The translations under genes and the position numbers were made by a program. Under the pieces are notes generated by a model. It saw only the letters and a list, made by a program, of their open reading frames with translations, did no database searches and was not told the DNA's origin. Below, in pieces: positions 1 to 7,969 of a DNA stretch of 64,000 bases (position 1 is the first letter of the stretch; the number at the start of each line of letters is the position of its first letter). This stretch comes from Ichthyocystis sparus (lineage in GTDB: Bacteria > Pseudomonadota > Gammaproteobacteria > Burkholderiales > 2013Ark19i): NCBI RefSeq assembly GCF_900078755.1, contig NZ_FKIH01000006.1. One strand, written 5' to 3'.

Positions 1-1494
1 CTTCATCAGGCTTACTTATTTACTGGTACCCGTGGTGTAGGAAAAACCACTATAGCCAGAATTTTGGCTAAAGCACTAAATTGTGATAGAGGTGTTTCCG
101 ATTCTCCGTGTTGTTGTTGCCCTTCGTGTAAGTTTATTGACAATGGATCGTTTGTGGACCTGTTGGAGCTGGACGCAGCTACACATACCAAGGTTGATGA
201 TATGCGTCAGCTTCTAGACAAGGTTGTGTATCCACCAGTTTCTGGTCGTTTCAAGTTATATGTAATTGATGAGGTTCATATGCTGTCCAATTCTGCCTTC
301 AATGCCATGTTGAAGACTTTAGAGGAGCCTCCGCATTATCTTAAGTTTATTTTTGCTACTACAGATCCACAAAAAATTCCATTGGTAGTTTTGTCGCGTT
401 GTCTAAGCTTTTCTTTGCGTTGTTTACCCAGAAAGCAGATATATGATCGCATGGAATTCATTTTGCAAAAAGAATCAATATCATATGATAACGAAGGGCT
501 ATCCATCATATCTGGTGTAGCCGCTGGGAGCCTACGAGATGCATTATCTATTCTAGATCAGTCAATTGCCTATGGTGCTGGTGTTGTTTCAGCTGAATCT
601 GTACGTGCCATGCTTGGTGTGGCAGACTTTGGGAAGGTTATTGATCTTATGGAGATGCTTGCTGCATCGGATATTAAGAAGGCTTTGCTATATGGACGTG
701 AAATGCTCATACAAGGGGCTCTACTAAATAACATTTACTCCGGATTAATGAAACTCTTTCATCAAATGGCAGTCCTTCACGTAGTCCCTGATGATGTAAC
801 AATAGATGATGCCTATCGTGAGAGAATATTAGTATTGATAAAGCAATATGATCCTGAGGATGTGCAATTGCTATATCAAACGGCACTATTGGCAATCCAG
901 GACATGAAGTCTTATTTGGATCCTTTTGTACTGTTAGATATGCTATTGATTAGGATTTACGCTTTTGTTCCCCAGGAATGCGCTTATAGAAAAGATGAGG
1001 TTCTGTCCCCACCTAGTACAAAAAGGATAGATTTTTCTAATAACGAGTATTTGTCACTTGTCGAGAGCAATATTACTCGTCATGATTTCGAGCATAGTGG
1101 TCCGCGTTCTCAGAATGACTGGGATCTTCTTCTGTCTAAGGTAGAGTTCGATGGGATGGTACGCCAATTTGTAGACAACTGTACCTGGTGTTTTTCTGAA
1201 GGAGACAAGTGGGTGGTTCAGCCTAACAAGATGTCGAAAACCTTGTTTCCGTTTGTTCAGAAGAGGTTGGACCGTGACATATCTAGATTAATGGGGAGAC
1301 CTATTAGGGTTATTCTGTCTGAGGTTGGTGACGTAGATAATTCTATTGCCAGCCATAGAAAAGAAAAGAGCAATTTTGATTACCAGGAGGCAGTTGACTC
1401 TTTGAATAGAGACGAGAATATTGCTGAGATAGTTAGCTCTTTGGATGGCGAAATAGATGCCGTAAGTGTAAAGGTTGTTGATTTGGAGTCTTGA
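1..1494 (+). CDS. dnaX: DNA polymerase III subunit gamma/tau (5' end outside window)
   Basis: This is the clamp-loader ATPase subunit of the replicative polymerase. The frame is open from base 1, so the N-terminus lies outside the window; 497 residues are visible. Seen: Walker A GTRGVGKTT at the very start, a zinc-binding cysteine cluster (CDRG...CCCCPSC), Walker B LYVIDEVHML and the SRC motif (LSRC) expected of the AAA+ module. The C-terminal part is weakly conserved, as is usual for tau domains IV and V. I did not find an A6G-type slippage heptamer that would produce a short gamma form. It is followed by ybaB and recR, the classic order. Identification is secure. Confidence 0.97.
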   Translation, partial: LHQAYLFTGTRGVGKTTIARILAKALNCDRGVSDSPCCCCPSCKFIDNGSFVDLLELDAATHTKVDDMRQLLDKVVYPPVSGRFKLYVIDEVHMLSNSAFNAMLKTLEEPPHYLKFIFATTDPQKIPLVVLSRCLSFSLRCLPRKQIYDRMEFILQKESISYDNEGLSIISGVAAGSLRDALSILDQSIAYGAGVVSAESVRAMLGVADFGKVIDLMEMLAASDIKKALLYGREMLIQGALLNNIYSGLMKLFHQMAVLHVVPDDVTIDDAYRERILVLIKQYDPEDVQLLYQTALLAIQDMKSYLDPFVLLDMLLIRIYAFVPQECAYRKDEVLSPPSTKRIDFSNNEYLSLVESNITRHDFEHSGPRSQNDWDLLLSKVEFDGMVRQFVDNCTWCFSEGDKWVVQPNKMSKTLFPFVQKRLDRDISRLMGRPIRVILSEVGDVDNSIASHRKEKSNFDYQEAVDSLNRDENIAEIVSSLDGEIDAVSVKVVDLES

Positions 1495-1596
1495 GCCTTT
1501 TGTGGATTGTGTGTCAGGACTTTTTTGTGGGGGCAGTGCGTTTTGGCTTGTGCTGTGTTAGCTAGGAGTTTTTAATTTTCCAAGGGAGAAATAAAC

Positions 1597-1920
1597 ATGA
1601 AGGGACAGCTGGCTGTTCTGATGGAACAGGCCCAACAAATGCAGGAAAATTTGAAAAATATGCAAGATGAACTCGGCGGCGTAGAAGTTAGCGGAGAAGC
1701 TGGAGAGGGTTTGGTCAAGATTGTTATGACCTGTAGATACACTATGAAGAGTATCAGAATAAAGAAACGAGCTCTAGTTGATGTTGATGTTTTGGAATCA
1801 TTGGTTTTGGCAGCTTATAACGATGCATTCAAGAAGATTGAGAAAGCTGTACAAGAGAAAATGGGGGCGTTGACTGCTGGTGTCAAGTTGCCTACCGATG
1901 TTTTTAAGATGTCTCTGTAG
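1597..1920 (+). CDS. ybaB: YbaB/EbfC family nucleoid-associated protein
   Basis: A 107-residue DNA-binding protein of the YbaB/EbfC family, which forms dimers that bind DNA and probably help organise the nucleoid or recombination. Seen: an N-terminal amphipathic helix rich in Gln and Met (QAQQMQENLKNMQDEL), the conserved GGVEVSGEAGEGLVKI strand region, and a C-terminal helix with AAYNDAFKKIEKAVQEKMG. The length fits the family. The ATG is preceded by AAGGGAGAAATAAAC, a good ribosome binding site. It lies between dnaX and recR, and the three are probably co-transcribed. Confidence 0.95.
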   Translation: MKGQLAVLMEQAQQMQENLKNMQDELGGVEVSGEAGEGLVKIVMTCRYTMKSIRIKKRALVDVDVLESLVLAAYNDAFKKIEKAVQEKMGALTAGVKLPTDVFKMSL

Positions 1921-1961
1921 CTTGTGGTACCATCCCGGTTGGGTTTTTTCTGGGCGAGTGC

Positions 1962-2576
1962 ATGTCCTGCATTGATGAATTAGTGGATGCTTTTCGCTGT
2001 TTGCCTGGTGTTAGTTCCCGCATGGCTAGGCGTTTTGCTTTCCACCTGCTGCATCGGGATCGGGTGGCTGCTAAGCGTATGTCTGATGCTATTTCGCAGG
2101 CGTTGGATAAGGTGGTTTTTTGTTCATTATGCAACGCGTTTGCGGAGTCGGTGGTTTGCGCAATTTGTTGTTCCTCTAGTCGTGATTGTACTAAGTTGTG
2201 TGTTGTGTCCTCTGCTGCTGATATGTATTCTATCGAGCAAACAAGAGTGTATGGTGGTCTTTATTTTATTTTGTCTGGACAAGTTTCTCCACTGGATGGT
2301 CTCTCTCCCCAACAATCTTGTTTCGACAAGCTTGTTGGCCGATTATGCGAAGGGCGGATTAAGGAGCTGATTTTGGCCACGGGCTTTACTCCCGAGGGAG
2401 AGGCAACGGCTTTTTTAGTTTCCAAAGTGGCTATGGAAAGAGGAGTTTCTGTCTCCAGGATATCGCGAGGCTTGCCTGCCGGTAGCGAGATAGAGTACTC
2501 CGATCAAATTTCAGTTGGTCAATCGATTATGGACAGGGTAATAGTCTACTCTCCGCCCGATTGTAGCGTTTCTTAA
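1962..2576 (+). CDS. recR: Recombination mediator RecR
   Basis: RecR works with RecF and RecO to load RecA on gapped DNA. The protein has 204 residues, normal for the family. Seen: the N-terminal helix-hairpin-helix region (IDELVDAFRCLPGVSSRMAR), a C4 zinc finger (CSLC then CAIC), and a Toprim domain (VVSSAADMYSIEQT, then ATGFTPEGEATAFLV). The usual GVGPKSA segment is here GVSSRMA, a mild departure. The ATG at 1962 matches the family start. It ends one base before the convergent gene at 2578-2862. Confidence 0.96.
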   Translation: MSCIDELVDAFRCLPGVSSRMARRFAFHLLHRDRVAAKRMSDAISQALDKVVFCSLCNAFAESVVCAICCSSSRDCTKLCVVSSAADMYSIEQTRVYGGLYFILSGQVSPLDGLSPQQSCFDKLVGRLCEGRIKELILATGFTPEGEATAFLVSKVAMERGVSVSRISRGLPAGSEIEYSDQISVGQSIMDRVIVYSPPDCSVS

Positions 2577-2577
2577 G

Positions 2578-2862
2578 TTACATTGTTGTGTCTCGTAGTA
2601 GCAACTTAAGTTTTTTTTCTATCGCGGTAGTTAGTACTCCTCGTATGAACGATTGCATTGAAAGAGGGGTATTTGCAGATATGAACCTCAGCTTTTCTAG
2701 CTCGCATTCAGACAGCCGCAGATTAAACTGCTCCGTTTTTTTGTCTTCCCTTTTTCCATCCCAAGGAAGGCGGTTCCTTTGATTGGATTTTCTGGTATGC
2801 GTCACTTTGGTGCTTTTGCCCAACATGTTGGTACTAGATGTAGAGTAGTTATTTTTCTTCAT
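2578..2862 (-). CDS. Small ribbon-helix-helix-like protein
   Basis: A basic protein of about 94 residues that I cannot assign to a named family. The C-terminal half looks like a ribbon-helix-helix DNA-binding fold: a strand with alternating residues (EQFNLRLS), helix A (ECELEKLRFIS) and helix B (SMQSFIRGVLTTAIEKKL). The N-terminal half is Lys/Arg/Ser rich and probably disordered. I chose the ATG at 2862; a TTG at 2904 in the same frame would add 14 residues. It is divergent from rplM, and the 11-base inverted repeat at 2960-2987 lies between them. A role as a transcriptional regulator is inferred from fold only. Confidence 0.6.
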   Translation of the reverse strand: MKKNNYSTSSTNMLGKSTKVTHTRKSNQRNRLPWDGKREDKKTEQFNLRLSECELEKLRFISANTPLSMQSFIRGVLTTAIEKKLKLLLRDTTM

Positions 2863-2959
2863 CTGGTGTTTCCGTACTTTCCTTTTAACTGTGTAGAACG
2901 GCAAATACTATACATGTCATCATATCATTTTCGGATAAATTAGGTACTAATACGTCGCT

Positions 2960-2987
2960 GCTATTTTTTTTATTTCAAAAAAATAGC
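2960..2987. repeat. Perfect 11-bp AT-rich inverted repeat
   Basis: The left arm GCTATTTTTTT (2960-2970) and right arm AAAAAAATAGC (2977-2987) are exact reverse complements around a six-base loop. It sits ten bases upstream of the -35 box of the rplM promoter and in the upstream region of the divergent ribbon-helix-helix gene. It has no following T-run on either strand, so it is not a typical terminator. It could be an operator or an UP-like AT tract. Confidence 0.7.
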
Positions 2988-2996
2988 CATAATTTG

Positions 2997-3025
2997 TTGA
3001 CTAGGTGCTTCTAATACTGTGTAAT
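2997..3025 (+). promoter_or_regulatory. Sigma-70 promoter of rplM operon
   Basis: A TTGACT -35 box (2997-3002), a 17-base spacer and a TGTAAT -10 box (3020-3025) lie about 30 bases before the rplM start. Each hexamer matches the consensus at five of six positions and the spacing is ideal. It should drive rplM, rpsI, the membrane protein gene and erpA. Confidence 0.75.
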
Positions 3026-3055
3026 CTCACATTTTGTGGTCTAAGCGAGAGGGTG

Positions 3056-3478
3056 ATGAGGACCTGTTCTGCAAAGCTGAAGGATATTAAGCGTCGTTGG
3101 ATACTCGTTGATGCTTCCGGAAAGGTACTTGGTCGTTTGGCAAGTGACTGTGCGTGTATGTTGAGGGGGAAGAATCGAGTCGAGTATACACCGCATCTAG
3201 ACACTGGTGACTTTTTGGTAATTGTTAACGCTAGTAAAATTGTTGTTACTGGTCGTAAGGCTACACAGAAGAAGTATTATCGCCACTCTGGGTATCCAGG
3301 GGGTCTTCGCGAGCGTACTTTTTCAGAGATGATGGGTATTGATGCCAGTAGGGTTATACTGTTGGCCATTCGTGGTATGTTGCCCAAGGGTCCTCTTGGT
3401 AGGGACATGCTGCGTAAATGCAGGATTTATAATGGCTCTGATCATCCACATGTAGCTCAGCAGCCACAAACTTTATGA
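3056..3478 (+). CDS. rplM: 50S ribosomal protein L13
   Basis: L13 is an early-assembling protein of the large ribosomal subunit. Seen: KYYRHSGYPGG, GMLPKGPLGRDMLRK and the C-terminal HPHVAQQP segment, all diagnostic. With the ATG at 3056 the protein has 140 residues and starts MRTCSAK, as in betaproteobacterial L13 (MKTFSAK type). An upstream start at 3005 would overlap the -10 box and is not credible. GAGAGGG provides the ribosome binding site. It leads an operon with rpsI. Confidence 0.97.
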   Translation: MRTCSAKLKDIKRRWILVDASGKVLGRLASDCACMLRGKNRVEYTPHLDTGDFLVIVNASKIVVTGRKATQKKYYRHSGYPGGLRERTFSEMMGIDASRVILLAIRGMLPKGPLGRDMLRKCRIYNGSDHPHVAQQPQTL

Positions 3479-3506
3479 GACGTAACTTGGGGGCATTTGA
3501 AAGCAG

Positions 3507-3899
3507 ATGGTAGGTGACTATTATTACGGTACAGGAAGGCGTAAGTGTTCTGTGGCTCGTGTTTTCGTTAAGATGGGTACTGGGAAGGTTAGTGTTAATG
3601 GGCTGCCTCTTGCTAGTTACTTTTCTCGTGAGACAGGCCGTGTGGTTGCTCGTCAACCTCTGGTTTTGGTTGGTCTCGATGGAACGTTTGATGTTAAGGT
3701 TACCGTACGTGGTGGTGGTGAGTATGGACAAGCTGGTGCCATACGCCACGGTTTGTCGCGTGCGCTAGTTGAATATGACCCGTCTTTGAAGCCCAAATTG
3801 TACTCTGCTGGCTTTATTACAAGAGATGCTCGTGAAGTTGAGCGCAAAAAGGTTGGCCTTCACAAAGCTAGAAGACGTAAACAGTTTTCTAAACGGTAA
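3507..3899 (+). CDS. rpsI: 30S ribosomal protein S9
   Basis: S9 is a small-subunit protein whose C-terminal tail reaches the P-site tRNA. The 130 residues include GTGRRKCSVARVF near the N-terminus, GGGEYGQAGAIRHGLSRAL in the middle and the basic tail KARRRKQFSKR ending in Lys-Arg, all canonical. It lies 28 bases downstream of rplM, and the next gene begins one base after its stop codon, so the operon clearly continues. Confidence 0.97.
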   Translation: MVGDYYYGTGRRKCSVARVFVKMGTGKVSVNGLPLASYFSRETGRVVARQPLVLVGLDGTFDVKVTVRGGGEYGQAGAIRHGLSRALVEYDPSLKPKLYSAGFITRDAREVERKKVGLHKARRRKQFSKR

Positions 3900-3900
3900 G

Positions 3901-4524
3901 ATGAAAAATGCTTCTTGGAAGGTAGTTCTTAGGGTCCTGGTTGTATTTTTTTTTCTTCTCTGTTTTTTCTTTTTTTCTTACAGATTGGGCTTCCGTTCCG
4001 CACGTGGCGTTTCTGCTCATGGGGACCTGTTGCTGGGTAGGGATTACCTTGTTAGGGCTTTGTCTGATGATGTTGATCGCCTTAAGCAGGAAAATTTGCT
4101 TCTCAGGGAACGTCTAGAGTTGTACTCAATTTTGGGCGGAGTGGTTGCTCCACGGTCTTCTTTGATTAGTATTTCTAATTTTCGTGTGCAATATGACGGT
4201 GCTTCCTACTTTTATTATGCGCTAATCTCCGTTGGTGGTGCTGCAAGGGAAAGACTGTTTTCCTTGGGCTTTTCTATAGAGTGTGAGTGGCTACTGCCTG
4301 ATGGATCGAAAGTTCGAGATGCCTGCTCCACCTTCGGATCAGTTAATTTTCGTTACTTTTCTGAGGTTTCTGGTATGTTGGAGCCCAAGGCTAAGCATGC
4401 TACCGACACGTTGTTGCGTGCCTTTTTAATAGTAAAGGATAAATACTCTACAGCTAAGAAGACGGCTGTATTCAACAGTGGTCGCGAAGTGAGATTGCTC
4501 CCCGTAAATCCCAAAAAAGGATGA
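3901..4524 (+). CDS. Single-pass membrane protein with coiled coil (DUF6776-like)
   Basis: A 207-residue protein with a very hydrophobic N-terminal segment (about residues 8-25, rich in Phe: VVFFFLLCFFFF), then a Leu/Glu-rich stretch predicted as coiled coil (LKQENLLLRERLELYSIL), then a mixed soluble domain. The topology suggests an inner-membrane anchor with a periplasmic domain. The ATG at 3901 is one base after the rpsI stop; a longer frame reaching 3826 would overlap rpsI. In betaproteobacteria a membrane protein of this type often lies between rpsI and erpA, and I think it belongs to the DUF6776 group, but I cannot confirm that. Function unknown. Confidence 0.75.
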   Translation: MKNASWKVVLRVLVVFFFLLCFFFFSYRLGFRSARGVSAHGDLLLGRDYLVRALSDDVDRLKQENLLLRERLELYSILGGVVAPRSSLISISNFRVQYDGASYFYYALISVGGAARERLFSLGFSIECEWLLPDGSKVRDACSTFGSVNFRYFSEVSGMLEPKAKHATDTLLRAFLIVKDKYSTAKKTAVFNSGREVRLLPVNPKKG

Positions 4525-4531
4525 GTGTCTT

Positions 4532-4882
4532 ATGAGTGATGAATCTGCTTTTGTTCCGGTGATAAATTTTTCTGACTCTGCTGCATCTAGAGTTAAGGAG
4601 CTGATGGATGAGGAATCTAATCCTGATTTGAAGCTACGTGTTTTTATCACAGGTGGAGGGTGCTCTGGCTTTCAATATGGCTTCATTTTCGATGAGGTCA
4701 TAAATGACGATGACTTCATTCTTGAGAAGGAGGGAGTGTTGTTGCTTGTAGATTCTATGAGCTATCAATATCTTCAAGGCGCAGATATTGACTACGTTGA
4801 TGATCTTGAAGGGGCTCAGTTTACAATTAAAAATCCCAATGCTAAAACTACCTGTGGGTGTGGTTCATCGTTTTCCATATAA
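4532..4882 (+). CDS. erpA: Iron-sulfur cluster insertion protein ErpA
   Basis: An A-type carrier that hands Fe-S clusters to target enzymes. The 116 residues contain the three cluster-binding cysteines in their usual places: GGGCSGFQYGF and the C-terminal TCGCGSSF. It starts eight bases after the previous stop, with AAGGA upstream, so it is the last gene of the rplM operon. Possible clients in the window include the Fe-S enzyme NadA. It could be named IscA by a loose search, but the position beside rplM-rpsI and the end sequence favour ErpA. Confidence 0.93.
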   Translation: MSDESAFVPVINFSDSAASRVKELMDEESNPDLKLRVFITGGGCSGFQYGFIFDEVINDDDFILEKEGVLLLVDSMSYQYLQGADIDYVDDLEGAQFTIKNPNAKTTCGCGSSFSI

Positions 4883-4969
4883 CTTGGTACGCGTACAATA
4901 CGACCGGCTGATTTGAGTAAAACGCAAGTTGTAACGTAGCATAGTGCCTTCAGTTGGCTCGTCATGGGT

Positions 4970-6196
4970 TCATTCGCTATCAGGTGTTGCTTCGTGTATG
5001 TTTTCTTCAGCAACTGCTAACATGGCTAACCTGACCGGTATACTTAGTACATAGTGATGTTGGTTGTTTATGTCGTATTTCATAGGGACGAATGTAGAGC
5101 CTACAGAGTTTAAACTTTCTCGTTCGTTTTTTTTGTGATGCGTGCGTATGAATCCACCTACAACCTTATCTTTAATGGCATATATTGTATTTTCTGCCAC
5201 CTGATTGTTAACTTTTTCTGCAGAGTGTATGCCCTCCTGTAAAATAAAATTCCTGATAATAGCTCCACCTTTTACACTAGTTAATTTTTTTCTCTTACTG
5301 CGATTTATTTCTAGTGCCTCTTTATCGCTTTCGACAGTTATTACACCCATGCCATACGTACCAGGATCTGTTTTAATAACGACAAATGCCTTCTTATCTA
5401 TATTGCGTTTTTGATACTCCTGATATGCATGCTCTAAAATTTGAGCCACCTTGAGCACCATGTCGCTACGTGCTGTGTCGTCCTTTAGTATGTTGGAAGG
5501 GCAAATATCTATTTCACTAGTTAAGTGCCATGGATCTATTCCAATATCTTCACCGAACGAATTAGCAATTAGGTTGTAGTTTTTTAAATGTAAGTATTTG
5601 CTTCTATTAAACCAACCTCCTAATATGGGGGGACTAACCTTTCGTGTTCGTGCAAGATGCGCTAATTCTGGTGGTACACCGCCAGACAAATCATTGTTAA
5701 GTAATATGAAGCACTGACCTAATAATGAATTAATCTCCTCTATTTGTAGAGAGTTTATTACAACGCTTTTGTTGTTACCCAATGGTATCTCGGTATTGGA
5801 ATTTTTTGCTGTCGATGTGTTGACAATATATGTGTTAAGCCCGGCCATTTTTATCAACTTATTGAGGGAGTAGATATTTTCCAAGTAGGCTCTGTTTCTG
5901 GTATGATCCTCAGTCACTATTAGGACTGCTTGTTCTTTGGCTTCGTGTTCCAAAGCAGATTTGAGTGCGTCCGCACACAGCTGCCAGTTGTATTGATGGA
6001 TATTGTTGAATCCAGCTGGGAATAGGTTCGTGTCTATGACTGCAATTTTTGATCCAGAGTGCCTTATGTCTACCGAACAGTAGATAGGTAGTTTCTCTCC
6101 CGGAAGTCTTGTTGTGAACCAATCCTCTATAGAGTTTCTTCTGTCCCATAGCATTCTTTGTACTTGGGATAGTGCTTGGTTGCTTACATATGTCAT
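4970..6196 (-). CDS. gshA: Glutamate-cysteine ligase, proteobacterial GshA type
   Basis: This enzyme joins glutamate and cysteine, the first step of glutathione synthesis. The 408-residue protein matches the group described from Acidithiobacillus and betaproteobacteria, not the E. coli GshA fold. Recognised segments are VDIRHSGSKIAVIDTNLFPAGFNN near the N-terminus, split here across residues of about 43-65, then GGVPPELAHLARTRKVSPP, KTDPGTYGMGV and the C-terminal PMKYDINNQHHYVLSIP. The gene ends 87 bases from the convergent erpA. In many relatives gshB follows at once; here it does not, so glutathione synthase must be elsewhere if present. Confidence 0.88.
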   Translation of the reverse strand: MTYVSNQALSQVQRMLWDRRNSIEDWFTTRLPGEKLPIYCSVDIRHSGSKIAVIDTNLFPAGFNNIHQYNWQLCADALKSALEHEAKEQAVLIVTEDHTRNRAYLENIYSLNKLIKMAGLNTYIVNTSTAKNSNTEIPLGNNKSVVINSLQIEEINSLLGQCFILLNNDLSGGVPPELAHLARTRKVSPPILGGWFNRSKYLHLKNYNLIANSFGEDIGIDPWHLTSEIDICPSNILKDDTARSDMVLKVAQILEHAYQEYQKRNIDKKAFVVIKTDPGTYGMGVITVESDKEALEINRSKRKKLTSVKGGAIIRNFILQEGIHSAEKVNNQVAENTIYAIKDKVVGGFIRTHHKKNERESLNSVGSTFVPMKYDINNQHHYVLSIPVRLAMLAVAEENIHEATPDSE

Positions 6197-6310
6197 GGAT
6201 TAACCTGTAAAATGACTATCCCTACAAGGATATCATTGCTTTTGTGGCCGTGCTGTAAGATATGCTTTTGGGAGCAGGTTTCTTCTTATTTTTTAGGGAA
6301 AGGTATTAGT

Positions 6311-7918
6311 GTGCCGCTGATTGCGTCAGGTGTAACAGTTCAATTTGGTGCGAAGCCGCTGTTTGAGAATGTTTCCGTAAAACTCGGAGAGGGTAATAGA
6401 TACGGCTTGATTGGTGCTAACGGTTCCGGTAAATCCACCTTTATGAAAGTCTTGGGTGGCTTGCTTGATCCGACTCGGGGTGAGGTATCGCATGGACAGC
6501 ATGAGAGAGTTAGTATTTTACGACAGGATCAGTTTGCTTTTGATGATCAAAAAGTTATCGATGTAGTTGTGCAAGGACATGAAGAGTTGTGGGCAGTTAT
6601 GAATGAAAAGGATGCCATATACTCTTCCCCAGACTCTACAGATGATGATTATATACGTGCTGGTAATTTAGAAGCACGTTTTGCTGAGTTAGACGGGTAC
6701 ACAGCCAACGCTCGTGCTGCAGAACTTCTGTCTGGCGTTGGTATTGTTATAGAAGATCATGAAAAGGAAATGAAGGAGATTGCTCCTGGGTTTAAGCTGC
6801 GCATTTTGTTGGCTCAGGCGTTATTTGCTGATCCAGATATACTTTTGCTAGATGAACCAACGAATAACTTAGATATTTACACCATTAAATGGTTGGAGGA
6901 CGTGTTAAACACGCGCCAATCAACCATGGTTATTATTTCTCATGACCGACATTTTTTGAATGCTGTTTGCACACATATTGCTGATTTAGATTATAGAACT
7001 ATAAGGGTGTACCCAGGAAATTATGATGACTATATGGAAGCCTCTACTCTGGCTCGCACCCAGCAACTGTCAGAGCAGGCACGAGCAAAGGAAAAGATTA
7101 CTCAATTACAGGAATTTGTGAGGAGATTTTCTGCTAACAAATCAAAATCAAAACAGGCTACATCGCGTCTCAAACAAATTGAAAAGATTAAAGTAGAAGA
7201 TGTTAAACCTTCTTCACGCCAAAATCCATTCATACGTTTTGAAGTTGGCAAAACTATGCATAGGACGGTGTTGGAAGTTAGATCATTGTCTAAAAGTTTT
7301 TCAGATAACTATTTGTTTGGAGGTTTCGGGGCAAATGTACACGCAGGAGAGAAAATCGCGATTGTAGGTACAAATGGTGTTGGTAAGAGTACTTTGCTTA
7401 AGATATTGGTCGGCGATTTGGTACCAGACAGCGGGACTGTATCTTGGTCAAATCAAACTAATTTAGGTTACTACCCCCAAGACCATGGTGATATTTTTCA
7501 GAAAGACATTACTCTTTTTGAATGGGTAATGTCATATAAGCCTGAAAAAGAAGATGATCAGATAGTGCGTGCTACCTTGGGTAAACTTTTATTTTCTGGT
7601 GATGATGTTCATAAAAAGGTTGGAGTTTTGTCCGGTGGTGAAAGAGGAAGGGCCCTGTATGGGCGCTTGATGCTAACCAAGCCAAATGTGCTGTTGCTAG
7701 ATGAGCCGACTAACCACATGGATATGGAATCTATAGAGTCACTAAATTATGCATTGGAGCTTTATACAGGTACAGTAATATTTGTATCCCACGATCGCCA
7801 ATTCATATCCTCCGTTGCAACTCGCATATGGGCATTTTCTAATAATAAAATAAAGGACTACTTGGGGACATATGACGAATATGTGGATTCTGTGGAGAAC
7901 AGTGCAGTTACGAACTGA
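6311..7918 (+). CDS. ybiT: ABC-F family ATPase, YbiT-like
   Basis: A soluble protein with two ABC ATPase domains and no membrane part, of the ABC-F family that acts on ribosomes. Start: the GTG at 6311, preceded by AGGGAAAGG, gives 535 residues and the family N-terminus (VPLIASGVTVQFGAKPLFEN); a longer frame back to 6176 overlaps the divergent gshA start and is not needed. Seen: Walker A GANGSGKST and Walker B LLLDEPTNNLD in domain 1, a Lys/Gln-rich linker, then GTNGVGKST, signature LSGGERGRALYGRLM and LLLDEPTNHMD in domain 2. The first signature is degenerate (PGFKLRILLAQALF). Target of the factor is unknown. Confidence 0.9.
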   Translation: MPLIASGVTVQFGAKPLFENVSVKLGEGNRYGLIGANGSGKSTFMKVLGGLLDPTRGEVSHGQHERVSILRQDQFAFDDQKVIDVVVQGHEELWAVMNEKDAIYSSPDSTDDDYIRAGNLEARFAELDGYTANARAAELLSGVGIVIEDHEKEMKEIAPGFKLRILLAQALFADPDILLLDEPTNNLDIYTIKWLEDVLNTRQSTMVIISHDRHFLNAVCTHIADLDYRTIRVYPGNYDDYMEASTLARTQQLSEQARAKEKITQLQEFVRRFSANKSKSKQATSRLKQIEKIKVEDVKPSSRQNPFIRFEVGKTMHRTVLEVRSLSKSFSDNYLFGGFGANVHAGEKIAIVGTNGVGKSTLLKILVGDLVPDSGTVSWSNQTNLGYYPQDHGDIFQKDITLFEWVMSYKPEKEDDQIVRATLGKLLFSGDDVHKKVGVLSGGERGRALYGRLMLTKPNVLLLDEPTNHMDMESIESLNYALELYTGTVIFVSHDRQFISSVATRIWAFSNNKIKDYLGTYDEYVDSVENSAVTN

Positions 7919-7923
7919 GAGCA

Positions 7924-7954
7924 AAGGTAGCTGGTGGGAGACACCAGCTACCTT
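7924..7954. terminator. Bidirectional hairpin between convergent genes
   Basis: Arms 7924-7936 (AAGGTAGCTGGTG) and 7942-7954 (CACCAGCTACCTT) form a perfect 13-bp stem with a GGAGA loop, six bases after the ybiT stop and 15 bases before the hslU stop on the other strand. There is no long T-run on either side, so termination may depend on stem strength or Rho. Confidence 0.75.
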
Positions 7955-7969
7955 GATAGGAGTAAGCTA

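Noticed and set aside
1..1494. Programmed frameshift in dnaX to make a short gamma form
   Set aside because: I found no A6G-type slippery heptamer followed by a stem; the A-rich spot near 1359 is GAAAAGAAAAG and does not fit.
1987..2370. Plus-strand frame of 127 codons inside recR
   Set aside because: It overlaps recR in another frame, is Leu/Cys-rich shadow translation, and recR is certain.
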